Shown here in pieces: positions 32,221-40,076 of a stretch of DNA of 45,190 nt. The stretch is taken from the NCBI GenBank assembly GCA_910586875.1, contig CAJUJI010000005.1, positions 1 through 45,190 on the forward strand. The letters run 5' to 3'. This stretch comes from an uncultured Anaerotruncus sp. (GTDB lineage: Bacteria > Bacillota > Clostridia > Oscillospirales > Ruminococcaceae). Under the pieces are notes generated by a model. That model saw only the letters and a list, made by a program, of their open reading frames with translations. It ran no database searches and was not told the origin of the DNA. The first letter of the stretch is position 1. Every line of letters starts with the position of its first letter. A program made the position numbers and the translations under genes.

Positions 32221-32253
32221 TTTTCCACTGCGTTGTGGATAACTTGTGGAAAA
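32221..32253 (+). promoter_or_regulatory. Dyad containing a perfect DnaA box
   Basis: TTTTCCAC (32221-32228) and GTGGAAAA (32246-32253) form an 8-bp inverted repeat. Inside it, TGTGGATAA (32234-32242) is the exact complement of the consensus DnaA box TTATCCACA. It lies 16 bases before the DUF434 start. Confidence 0.5.
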
Positions 32254-32268
32254 TGAGGAGGCGGATGG

Positions 32269-32997
32269 ATGCCACAGGAGGTAAAACGCGGGTTTGTGCC
32301 AGGAGATGCGCGAGAATTTGGTGGAAAACAGCTTGTGCAGCTACAAAATGCACAGCAGGACATTGTCTATCTGCTCGATAGAGGCTATGAGGTGGAAAAA
32401 GCGGTTACCTTTGTGGGAAACCGCTTCCAGTTCTCAGCGAGGCAGCGCACCGCCTTAACCCGTGCGAGTGCGTCCTCTGCATGTGCGGCACAGCGCCGTG
32501 CAAAGGAGGCTGTGGGCAGTCTAAAGGGGCAGACGGCTTTTATTGATGGATTTAATCTTATTATAACGTTGGAGGCGGCGCTTTCGGACACGACGCTGTT
32601 GTTTTGTGTGGATGGCACCGTTCGCGATCTTTGCGGATTGCATGGTACCTATCGGCTGATTGATAAGACCGAGCTGGCGCTGCGGTTGATTGCGGAGCGG
32701 CTCGCAGAGCTTGAGATCGGAAAAGCGGTGTTCTATTTGGATGCGCCGGTCTCCAATTCCGGTCGGCTGAGCGCACAGATTCAGCAGTCGGTATCCGGCT
32801 ATGGCTATCCAGTAGCGGTGGAGATGGCACCGAATGCGGATGCTTGTCTTTGGGATAAACCGCTGGTTATCACCACCGATGCAATTATTTTAAATCGTTG
32901 TGGAGGCTGGGTGAACCTAGCACGGCAGATTCTGCATCGAAAATTGCCAAAGCGCAAACCTGTGAATCTATCCAACGGGCGAAGTTGGCCGGAATAA
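32269..32997 (+). CDS. DUF434/DUF5616 protein
   Basis: A 242-residue protein. The N-terminal third (about 1-60, DAREF...YLLDRGYEVEKAVTFVGNRFQFSARQRTALTRA) is DUF434. The rest (about 80-230) is a DUF5616-like Rossmann/PIN-like domain: AFIDGFNLIITLEAAL (about 89-104), LLFCVDGTVRDLCGLHGTYR, FYLDAPVSNSGRL and LVITTDAIIL. Asp residues in IDGFN, VDGT, LDAP and TTDA are spaced like a PIN-type nuclease metal site, but nuclease activity is inference. GAGGAGGCG is the ribosome site. Confidence 0.82.
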   Translation: MPQEVKRGFVPGDAREFGGKQLVQLQNAQQDIVYLLDRGYEVEKAVTFVGNRFQFSARQRTALTRASASSACAAQRRAKEAVGSLKGQTAFIDGFNLIITLEAALSDTTLLFCVDGTVRDLCGLHGTYRLIDKTELALRLIAERLAELEIGKAVFYLDAPVSNSGRLSAQIQQSVSGYGYPVAVEMAPNADACLWDKPLVITTDAIILNRCGGWVNLARQILHRKLPKRKPVNLSNGRSWPE

Positions 32998-33004
32998 AAA
33001 ATAC

Positions 33005-33033
33005 TTGAAAAATATAAACGATTGTTTTATACT
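33005..33033 (+). promoter_or_regulatory. Promoter of the AIM24 gene
   Basis: TTGAAA (33005-33010), 17-bp spacer, TATACT (33028-33033), 30 bases before the ATG. A near-consensus promoter in an A+T-rich gap. Confidence 0.75.
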
Positions 33034-33062
33034 GAGATTGACAAAATAAAGGAGGGGTTCCC

Positions 33063-33818
33063 ATGATAACCTTTAAAAATTTGTATGATAACGTAAACCT
33101 CAAAGAGATTGCCAGCCGCGGAAACATCAAGGTGCTGGAGTACCAGCGGGATTTGAGCGTGACTCCGGAGCAGGCGGTGACCGCCTACTATGCCTCAGAG
33201 ATGAATGTACGCAAACGGCAGGTGCTGATTGAATTAGTGGGAGATGCGTACACCATCAGTGCAGGTGCGATGCAGTGGACAAGCGGCGCGGTTAAAATGG
33301 GCGCGGATGTCAAAGGAATCGGCGATCTGTTTGGAAAGGCGATTTCCTCTAAGGTGACAAAGGAGTCTGCGGTCAAGCCGAAATATGAAGGCACCGGCCT
33401 GCTGATGTTGGAACCGACCTATAAGCATATTCTGATAGAGGATGTTGGAGAATGGGGCGGCATTGTGCTTGAGGATGGATTATTCCTGGCCTGCCAATCG
33501 AAGATACAGCAGAAGGTCATAGCACGCAGCAATCTGTCGTCAGCGGTGCTGGGCGGAGAAGGGCTGTTCAACCTTTCGCTGCATGGGGAAGGCTTGGCAG
33601 TTTTGGAAAGCCCTGTCCCGCGGGATGAATTGGTTGAGGTCAATTTGAACAACGACGAAATTCGCATTGATGGCAGCTTTGCAATTGCATGGTCGAGCTC
33701 GCTGGAATTCCGTGTGGAGAAGTCCACCAAGAGCCTGGTAGGGTCCGCAATTTCTGGGGAAGGCTTGGTCAACGTTTACCGCGGCACAGGCAGAATTTTG
33801 ATGAGCTTGGTAGATTGA
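33063..33818 (+). CDS. AIM24-family protein
   Basis: A 251-residue beta-rich protein of the AIM24 (TRAP-like double beta-helix) family. Visible features are VELVGDAYTISAGAMQWTSGAV (about 59-79), the Gly-rich GTGLLMLEP and a GEGLFNLSLHGEGLAVLES repeat with a second one near the C-terminus (GEGLVNVYRGTGRIL). The molecular role in bacteria is unknown. GGAGGGG is the ribosome site and a strong promoter precedes it; it ends with the bidirectional terminator at 33873. Confidence 0.88.
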   Translation: MITFKNLYDNVNLKEIASRGNIKVLEYQRDLSVTPEQAVTAYYASEMNVRKRQVLIELVGDAYTISAGAMQWTSGAVKMGADVKGIGDLFGKAISSKVTKESAVKPKYEGTGLLMLEPTYKHILIEDVGEWGGIVLEDGLFLACQSKIQQKVIARSNLSSAVLGGEGLFNLSLHGEGLAVLESPVPRDELVEVNLNNDEIRIDGSFAIAWSSSLEFRVEKSTKSLVGSAISGEGLVNVYRGTGRILMSLVD

Positions 33819-33872
33819 GGTTTCTATTGCCCGGTGGTAGCATCTAGTATGGAATGTGATGGATGCACAAAA

Positions 33873-33908
33873 GAGCCAGTCCACACGAAACGTGGGCTGG
33901 CTCTCCTT
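33873..33908 (+). terminator. Bidirectional terminator between AIM24 and comEA-like gene
   Basis: 12-bp arms GAGCCAGTCCAC (33873-33884) and GTGGGCTGGCTC (33892-33903) with one G-T mismatch, followed by TCCTTGTTTT. It serves two convergent genes. Confidence 0.85.
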
Positions 33909-33926
33909 GTTTTGATGCTGTTGTGG

Positions 33927-34289
33927 TTATGAGGTCGCAGCAAAGGACAAATATGGCCGGATCTGCTCTAGGGTGCCCTCCCCAATTCCGTCTACCTCCA
34001 AAAGCTGTTCGGCACGATTTAACGGGCGGTGCGTTTGCACATAATCATAGATTGCCTGCGCTTTTGCCGGTCCGATTCCTGGGAGCTGTTGCCAATCCTC
34101 TATGCTGGCGTGATTCACTAGGATGACAACCCCTTCCAGCTCGGGATAGGGGGATAAGGTTGCAGGTGAAAGGCTGATCTGCGCAGGCACCTCCAATGGT
34201 GCATTGCTGAATAGCTGGAAAAACAGACCGCCGCATAATAAAAGGATCAATACCGACAAAAAGGAATCACTCAACCGGCGGTTGCTCAT
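33927..34289 (-). CDS. ComEA-like helix-hairpin-helix protein, single membrane anchor
   Basis: A 120-residue protein: an N-terminal membrane segment (about 9-28), a short linker with VILVNHASIEDWQQLPGIG (SLBB-like core lost, HhH kept) and two HhH motifs (LPGIGPAKAQAI at about 69-80; VDGIGEGTLEQI at about 99-110). ComEA binds incoming DNA outside the membrane during transformation; this protein is shorter than classical ComEA (about 200 residues). AAAGGAGG lies upstream. The start lies inside the 3' end of the ADP-ribosylglycohydrolase gene, indicating coupling. Confidence 0.82.
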   Translation of the reverse strand: MSNRRLSDSFLSVLILLLCGGLFFQLFSNAPLEVPAQISLSPATLSPYPELEGVVILVNHASIEDWQQLPGIGPAKAQAIYDYVQTHRPLNRAEQLLEVDGIGEGTLEQIRPYLSFAATS

Positions 34290-35229
34290 GAAAATCCTCC
34301 TTTTCGGCGGCCGAATGCCAATTAAGAAGCAGCTCCTCTACCGCAGAACGGTTGCGCAATGCGTCGATCCAGCGTTGGGGGATATCCGCAAAGCCAAATT
34401 GGATACCTGCCAAACCGCCGGTGACACAAGCGGTGGTATCCGTGTCATGGCCGAGTGCGACGGCGCGTTTAACAGCATCCTCATACGATGTCGCATCCTG
34501 GAGAATCAGGAAAGCGCTGCGCAGGCAATCCACAACATAACCCGTTCCACTGCCAAAAAGAGGGGCTTCTGGGCGGATGCTGTATGCCAGCTCCTGCCGG
34601 TGTTCTGGGAATTCGGTATAGATAGCAGATAGGGCGCGTCCGGCCTGCTGATAGGCGGCAGAAAACGGCAGGCCAGAGAGTAGCCGCCGCGCCACCAGAC
34701 AGTAGAGCGCACAACAGACCTGGTTGCAAAGGTGCGCATGGGTGACAAGACACTGTGCGTGCGCGTCCGAAACGAGTTCTCGATCGCTTCCCTGGTGCCA
34801 GAGCGCCAACGGCAACACACGCATCAAGGCGCCATTGCCTTTGCCATCAGGACGCAGGCTGCCGGTGCGCTCAGGGGACATGCCCTGCGCGTAGGCGCAG
34901 AGCGCCTCCCCTGTTTGGACGCCAACATCAAATACGACACCATCCACCGCCCAAAGACCGTCGTGATACCAGGCGAGCAGCCGGCCGGCAAAATCCGGCA
35001 GAGAAAATTTCTTGCAGGAGAGCAGGCTGTCCAATAGGCAGAGCGCCTGCGCGCCGTCGTCTGACCAGGTGCCTGCGGGCACCTTGGGATAGGTGGGGTA
35101 GAAGCTAGAGGGTGGGACAAATTCAATTTGAGAGAGCGCAGGAAGATCGCCAGGCTCGCGAAACTCATAGGGGACGCCCAATGCGTCGCCTATGAGCAGC
35201 CCATAAAGTCCACCTCGGATACGCTGCAT
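34267..35229 (-). CDS. ADP-ribosylglycohydrolase-family protein
   Basis: A 320-residue DraG/ARH-fold enzyme that would remove ADP-ribose from proteins or nucleotides. Metal-site motifs are present: GGLYGLLIGDALGVPYEF near the N-terminus, GTWSDDGAQ (about 52-60, usual TDDT is SDDG here) and HDTDTTACVTGGLAG near residue 275. The di-Mg aspartates are therefore kept. The ATG at 35229 has GGAGGG upstream; a 17-residue N-terminal extension lacks a ribosome site. Divergent from the MoxR operon. Confidence 0.9.
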   Translation of the reverse strand: MQRIRGGLYGLLIGDALGVPYEFREPGDLPALSQIEFVPPSSFYPTYPKVPAGTWSDDGAQALCLLDSLLSCKKFSLPDFAGRLLAWYHDGLWAVDGVVFDVGVQTGEALCAYAQGMSPERTGSLRPDGKGNGALMRVLPLALWHQGSDRELVSDAHAQCLVTHAHLCNQVCCALYCLVARRLLSGLPFSAAYQQAGRALSAIYTEFPEHRQELAYSIRPEAPLFGSGTGYVVDCLRSAFLILQDATSYEDAVKRAVALGHDTDTTACVTGGLAGIQFGFADIPQRWIDALRNRSAVEELLLNWHSAAEKEDFHEQPPVE

Positions 35230-35308
35230 AAAATCCCTCCGTTCAAATTTAATCGTACAATATTGCAGGCAGATTTGCAAGCCTCTTTCTTTCCGATAAG
35301 CGCTGTGC

Positions 35309-35387
35309 TATAATAAATTTTAGTTGGTGAGCGCGTTTGTTTTGCCGCCGCAGACGGCAAAACTAGCCCCGCTATGCGCCGCATAGC
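35309..35387 (+). promoter_or_regulatory. Promoter -10 and structured leader of the MoxR operon
   Basis: TATAAT at 35309-35314 is a likely -10; no good -35 is visible. The leader contains two perfect hairpins: GTTTTGCCG (35339-35347) with 35355-35363, and GCTATGC (35371-35377) with 35381-35387. They end 30 bases before the ATG. Confidence 0.45.
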
Positions 35388-35416
35388 CAAAACACTCTGA
35401 AAGGTAGGTTTTGAGG

Positions 35417-36523
35417 ATGAAGGTACAAAAACCATTGATGGAGATGCGCTATCAGCGCGAGCTGGACGCACTCAAAGCAAATGATACCGGAAAACGTCCG
35501 GCGAACTGGCAGCTTTCGCCCCGTGCAGTGCGTTCGTTTATTCTAGGGCTGGATCAACCGCTGATGCTCGAGGGGGAGCCGGTGCCCATCACCCACAAGT
35601 TCTATGGGGATGATGCGCTGGTCGAACGCGCAATTGTGACCCTTGCAGGCAATCGGGGCCTCATGCTGGTGGGCGAGCCGGGTACTGCCAAAACCATGCT
35701 TTCAGAGCTGCTTTCGGCAGCGATCTGCGGCAACAGTGCCAATACGGTGCAGGGCACCGCGGGCACCAGCGAGGACAGCATCAAATATTCCTGGAATTAT
35801 GCGATGCTGCTGGCGAAGGGCCCGGTCCCTGAAGCGCTGGTGCCTGCGCCGGTTTACACCGGCATGAAACAGGGGATCATCACCCGCTTCGAGGAGATTA
35901 CCCGTTGCCCGTTGGAAATTCAGGACACCTTGATCAGTATTTTGAGCGACAGGGTGCTGAATATCCCCGAGCTGGGGGAGGATGGACTGCTGTTCGCGGC
36001 GGATGGCTTCAATATCATTGCAACGGCGAACACACGGGATAAAGGGATTAACGAGATGTCAAGCGCGCTCAAGCGCCGCTTTAACTTTGAGACGGTCGAG
36101 CCGGTGCGCAGCATCGCACTGGAAAGCCAGATTATCACCAGCCAGTGCGAGGGGCTTTTGGCCTCCTCCGGCATCGAGATGCAGGTACAGCCGGATGTGG
36201 TGGAGGTGCTTGCCACCACCTTCCACGAGCTGCGTACCGGCGCGTCGTTCGAGCGCGCGAAAATTCAAAAGCTCTCCGGTGTGATGAGCACCGCAGAGGC
36301 GGTTTCGGTCTATTACCAGTCGGCACTGGATGCGTACTATTACGGCGACGGAGAGGTGCAGATGGATACCTTGGTAGAGAATCTACTGGGGGCGGTGCTC
36401 AAGGAGACCCGTGAGGACCTGCCAAAGCTGCGCGAATATTTTAATGGTGCTGTGGCGCTCAAGGCGGAAAGGAATGGCGGAAGATGGAAAGCGTATTACG
36501 AGAGCCGCAGACTGCTGAAATAG
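35417..36523 (+). CDS. MoxR-family AAA+ ATPase
   Basis: A 368-residue AAA+ ATPase of the MoxR helix-2-insert clade. Walker A GEPGTAKT (86-93), Walker B-like TRFEEIT (E159, E160), sensor 1 IIATANTRD and the arginine-finger SALKRRF. It has a distinctive N-terminal part (about 1-75) that ends FYGDDALVERAIVTLAGNRGLMLV. MoxR ATPases act with VWA-domain partners as chaperone or metal-insertion machines, as is likely with the VWA protein two genes downstream. ATG at 35417 is preferred over TTG at 35411 from the AGGTAGG spacing. Its 3' end overlaps the DUF5682 gene by 40 bases. Confidence 0.93.
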   Translation: MKVQKPLMEMRYQRELDALKANDTGKRPANWQLSPRAVRSFILGLDQPLMLEGEPVPITHKFYGDDALVERAIVTLAGNRGLMLVGEPGTAKTMLSELLSAAICGNSANTVQGTAGTSEDSIKYSWNYAMLLAKGPVPEALVPAPVYTGMKQGIITRFEEITRCPLEIQDTLISILSDRVLNIPELGEDGLLFAADGFNIIATANTRDKGINEMSSALKRRFNFETVEPVRSIALESQIITSQCEGLLASSGIEMQVQPDVVEVLATTFHELRTGASFERAKIQKLSGVMSTAEAVSVYYQSALDAYYYGDGEVQMDTLVENLLGAVLKETREDLPKLREYFNGAVALKAERNGGRWKAYYESRRLLK

Positions 36524-38871
36524 ACGAGCTGTTTGCACAGACCTACAACCTTTCGAGCGATGTGGTTTATTTTCCGGTGCGGCACCATTCGCCCGCCTGT
36601 GCGTATCATCTACTGGAGACGGTGCGGCTTTACCAGCCGGACGCGGTGCTGGTAGAGGGGCCCTCCGATGCGGGACAGCTGCTGGAGGGGATGGCGGACC
36701 CGTTGGCCAAACCGCCGTTTTGCATCTATTACAGCTATGATGATGCAACCGGCCTGGTGGATGAAAGCAAGGGGAAATATCGCGCGTATTATCCGTTTTT
36801 GGCTTATTCGCCGGAATATGTGGTGCTGTGCGAGGCGCACCGCCGGAAGATAGCCGCCCAATTCATCGATCTGCCGTACGCCAGTCAGCTGGTGAACGGC
36901 CGTGTTGCTACGGCACAGTTTAATTTTCAGGAGGAGGAGCTGGGCGCCACCGCCCGTTATACCGAGGCGCTTGCGCGCAAGGCGGGCTGCCGCAGCTTTT
37001 CCGAGTTTTGGGAGAGCCGGTTTGAGCTGGATGCACGCGCTCGCCCGACAGAACAGTTTGTAAAAGGGCTGCTTGCGCTGGGGAGCCTGCTGCGCGAAAT
37101 GGGTGCGCAGGACAAAGACGGTCAGATGAACCTGCTGCGGGAGCGGTTTATGGCACAGCAGATTGCGGCGGCGCGCGGTCAATACCAGCGGATTTTGGTG
37201 GTAGCAGGCGCGTTTCATATTCGCGGCCTGCTCACGCCACAGCAAGAGCTGCCCGCACTGCGCAAGCATGTTGCCGAAAATGCGGCCGCCTACCTGATGC
37301 CCTATACCTTCCATGAGGCGGACAGCCGCACCGGTTATTCTGCGGGGATGCCGTTTCCGGCCTATTATCAGAATGTGTGGGAGCGGATGCAGCGCGGAGA
37401 AAAAAAGCCGTATACTGCGGCGGTGCTGGGTTACATTGTACAGACCGCCCGCTATGCTCGCAAAACCCAGCCGGTTTCACTGCCGGATGAGATCAATGCT
37501 TACCGGATGGCCTGCTCACTAGCGGCGCTGCGGGATAAGCCTGCGCCGGGTGTTTACGAGCTGCTCGATGGGGTGCGCAGCGCATTTGTAAAGGGGGATA
37601 TCAACAGCAGCGCCACCTTTGAGCTGGACTTCCTTTCGCGGCTGCTTTCCGGCATGGGGGCCGGAGCAGTGCCGTCCGGCGGTTGTATGCCGCCGGTTGT
37701 GCTCGAGTTTCGCGCGCAGTGCGCCCGTTTTCGCTTGAAAACCGGCACGGTCGAACGCCAGCAGGCGACATTGGATATTGTGAAAAATCCCGCTCATGCA
37801 GAAAAGAGCCGTTTTCTGCACCAGCTACGTTTTCTGGAGACCGGCTTCTGCCAGTTGGAGTCAGGGCCGGATTATGTAAACGGCACCGACAAAAACCTGG
37901 TGCGGGAGCAGTGGATCTGCCGGTACAGCACAGCGGTGGAAACCCGGCTGATTGATCTATCGGTGTATGGTGCGACGCTCGCACAGGTTTGCGCCGCGCG
38001 CATCCGCGAGCAGCTCACCGACCAGATGGCGGCCTCGGCGCTGGGCAAGCTGCTGATTTCGGTACAGGTGTTGGGAGTACAGGACTTCTATCAACAGCAA
38101 CAGCCGCTGCTGATGCAGATTGTGCAGGAGGACGGCAATTTCCAGAGTCTATGCAAATTGGTGCAGTCGCTGCGGTATCTTGCGGGTATGCAGCGGATGC
38201 TCGTGGGGGAAGTGCATCCGGTTGTACAGTCTTTGTTGCGGGTTGCCTTTTTGGAGGCAGCCGAGCAGATTCCTGTGATGAAAACGGTGCAGGCCGACCA
38301 GGAAGAATCGGTGTGTGTGGATATGCGCGAGCTGTATGCGTTCACGGTGGAGCAGCCGCAGTGGTGTGACGGCGTGCGGTTTGCCGAACTGGTTGAGCAT
38401 GTGCTGGAGGACAGCTTTTGTAACAGCCGCTTTTATGGGGTTTGTTTGGCAATCCGGCACCGCCAGGGCGCATTGGATATGCAGGAGCTGTGCAACCGCA
38501 TCACCGGCTATCTGGAGACCGCGATGGGAGAGCCTGAACAGGCGGCATCCTTCATCTGCGGTGTGTTCTTAGCGGGACGGGATGCGCTGTTTGCTGACCC
38601 ACAGGTGTTAGAGCAGATGGATCGGGTGATCGCAAGGATGAGCGAGACGGCCTTTTTGGAGGTGCTGGCAAATCTGCGGTATGCGTTTACCAGCTTTTTA
38701 CCCACCGAACTGGATCGGGTGGGCAGGATGGTTGCACAGCTGCATCATCTGCGGGAGGAAAATCTGCGCGGAAGCGATTTTGTGAGCCAGCAGGAGGCTA
38801 TGCTGGCAATGAAGCTGGATGCGGCTGCGGCAAGCGAGCTTAGGAAATGGGGGCTGGTGAGCGATGGATGA
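36484..38871 (+). CDS. DUF5682 protein
   Basis: A 795-residue protein. The first 250 residues hold family motifs: FPVRHHSPAC (R33, H34, H35), VLVEGPSDAG (E58), ERFMAQQIAAA (R221, M223) and VVAGAFHIRGL (G242, H245). Their order and spacing recall the GxxH / E / RxxxMA / GaxH plan of the EreA, ChaN and TraB/PrgY/TIKI hydrolase group. That relationship is my inference. The remaining 500 residues are helical. It overlaps both neighbours (40 bases with MoxR, 8 with VWA), so the three are a tightly coupled unit. DUF5682 genes are known to sit with MoxR, VWA and SWIM genes in other bacteria; function is not established to my knowledge. Confidence 0.88.
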   Translation: MESVLREPQTAEIDELFAQTYNLSSDVVYFPVRHHSPACAYHLLETVRLYQPDAVLVEGPSDAGQLLEGMADPLAKPPFCIYYSYDDATGLVDESKGKYRAYYPFLAYSPEYVVLCEAHRRKIAAQFIDLPYASQLVNGRVATAQFNFQEEELGATARYTEALARKAGCRSFSEFWESRFELDARARPTEQFVKGLLALGSLLREMGAQDKDGQMNLLRERFMAQQIAAARGQYQRILVVAGAFHIRGLLTPQQELPALRKHVAENAAAYLMPYTFHEADSRTGYSAGMPFPAYYQNVWERMQRGEKKPYTAAVLGYIVQTARYARKTQPVSLPDEINAYRMACSLAALRDKPAPGVYELLDGVRSAFVKGDINSSATFELDFLSRLLSGMGAGAVPSGGCMPPVVLEFRAQCARFRLKTGTVERQQATLDIVKNPAHAEKSRFLHQLRFLETGFCQLESGPDYVNGTDKNLVREQWICRYSTAVETRLIDLSVYGATLAQVCAARIREQLTDQMAASALGKLLISVQVLGVQDFYQQQQPLLMQIVQEDGNFQSLCKLVQSLRYLAGMQRMLVGEVHPVVQSLLRVAFLEAAEQIPVMKTVQADQEESVCVDMRELYAFTVEQPQWCDGVRFAELVEHVLEDSFCNSRFYGVCLAIRHRQGALDMQELCNRITGYLETAMGEPEQAASFICGVFLAGRDALFADPQVLEQMDRVIARMSETAFLEVLANLRYAFTSFLPTELDRVGRMVAQLHHLREENLRGSDFVSQQEAMLAMKLDAAAASELRKWGLVSDG

Positions 38872-39988
38872 CCGGATGATGGAGCTGCGTTGGCGGTTGA
38901 TTTTGGGGGATTTTGCCAAAGACTTGGAGCTGCCGCAGCAATACAGTGAGATGGACCAGGCGTTGGCGTTCCTTTATGACAATGAATACGGCGAACAGCA
39001 GGGGGTGCGCCAGCAGGACGGCGTCCGAGGGCCCGGCGGCCGCGGCCGTTCGGTAATGGCGGTGCCGTCCTGGATTCGGCGGGTGCGCAGACTGTTCCCC
39101 AAAAAAACGGTGGAGATTATGCAGCGGCAGGCGCTGGAAAAATACAATATGACCGCGCTGCTCACCGATCCGGAAGTGCTGCGCGAGATGGAGCCGAACC
39201 TGGATCTGCTGCGCAATATTTTGACCTTTCGCAGCATGATTCCCGCAAACGTCAAGGAGCTTGCCTATGAGATGGTGCGCAAGGTTGTCCGGCAGTTGCA
39301 GGAACGGCTGGAAAAACAGGTGCAGCGGGTATTTTATGGCAAGCGGCTGCCGCATACCAACTCGCCGTACAAGGTCTACCGGAACTTTGATATCAAGCAG
39401 ACCATCCGGCGCAACCTCAAGCATTACAGCCCGGAGCTGCAAACGCTGGTGGTGGATAAGGTTTATTTCAACCAAAGCGTCAAACGCAGAAATCCCTGGC
39501 ATATTGTCATTCTGGTGGACGAGAGCGGCAGTATGATGGATTCGGTCATCTATACCGCGGTGATGGCGGCCATCTTTGCAAAGCTGCCGTTTGTACAGAT
39601 TAAGCTGGTGATTTTTGACACAGCGGTGGTGGACCTGAGCGACCACCTGGAGGATCCGGTGGATACCTTGATGAAGGTGCAGCTGGGCGGCGGTACCGAC
39701 ATTCATAAAGCGTTGGAGTATGGCAAAAAGCTGATTACCGCGCCGAACAAGACGATTGTGGTGCTGGTGAGCGATCTGTGTGAGGGCGGCAATCCGCAAA
39801 GGATGTATCGCTCCTGTCGGGATTTGGTGGAGTCGGGGTGCAGGCTGTTTGTACTGCCTGCGCTGGATTATAACGCGACCCCCTGCTATGACAGGACGGC
39901 GGCAAAAACAATTGCGAAATTGGGTGCGCAGGTGGCGGCGATTACACCAGAGGAGCTTGCCGAGTGGGTAGATCGTGTGATTTCGTGA
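38864..39988 (+). CDS. VWA-domain protein of the MoxR operon
   Basis: A 374-residue protein. The VWA domain spans about 210-370, with a complete MIDAS: DESGS (D219, S221, S223), T278 in GGGTDIH and D in VLVSDLCEGG (about 305). The N-terminal 200 residues are helical with a Gly/Arg linker (about 45-62). No signal peptide, so it is cytoplasmic. Its start overlaps the DUF5682 stop by 8 bases. VWA-MoxR pairs typically work together: the VWA protein recruits substrate to the ATPase. Confidence 0.92.
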   Translation: MDDRMMELRWRLILGDFAKDLELPQQYSEMDQALAFLYDNEYGEQQGVRQQDGVRGPGGRGRSVMAVPSWIRRVRRLFPKKTVEIMQRQALEKYNMTALLTDPEVLREMEPNLDLLRNILTFRSMIPANVKELAYEMVRKVVRQLQERLEKQVQRVFYGKRLPHTNSPYKVYRNFDIKQTIRRNLKHYSPELQTLVVDKVYFNQSVKRRNPWHIVILVDESGSMMDSVIYTAVMAAIFAKLPFVQIKLVIFDTAVVDLSDHLEDPVDTLMKVQLGGGTDIHKALEYGKKLITAPNKTIVVLVSDLCEGGNPQRMYRSCRDLVESGCRLFVLPALDYNATPCYDRTAAKTIAKLGAQVAAITPEELAEWVDRVIS

Positions 39989-40009
39989 TTTGCTGCGGTA
40001 GCGCCGTTG

Positions 40010-40031
40010 TCTGCGCTTTGCAGAGCGCAGA
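40010..40031 (+). repeat. Intercistronic hairpin between VWA and SWIM genes
   Basis: TCTGCGCT (40010-40017) pairs with AGCGCAGA (40024-40031) over a 6-nt loop in the 88-base gap. No T-run, so read-through is expected; it may tune the ratio of the two products. Confidence 0.5.
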
Positions 40032-40076
40032 ATACCTTTCGGTGCACAAGCGGCAAAATTCTTCGGAGGTGTTGTG

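Noticed and set aside
38840..39799. Minus-strand open frame (319 residues)
   Set aside because: Antisense to the VWA gene with its complete MIDAS motif; His/Gln-rich shadow product.
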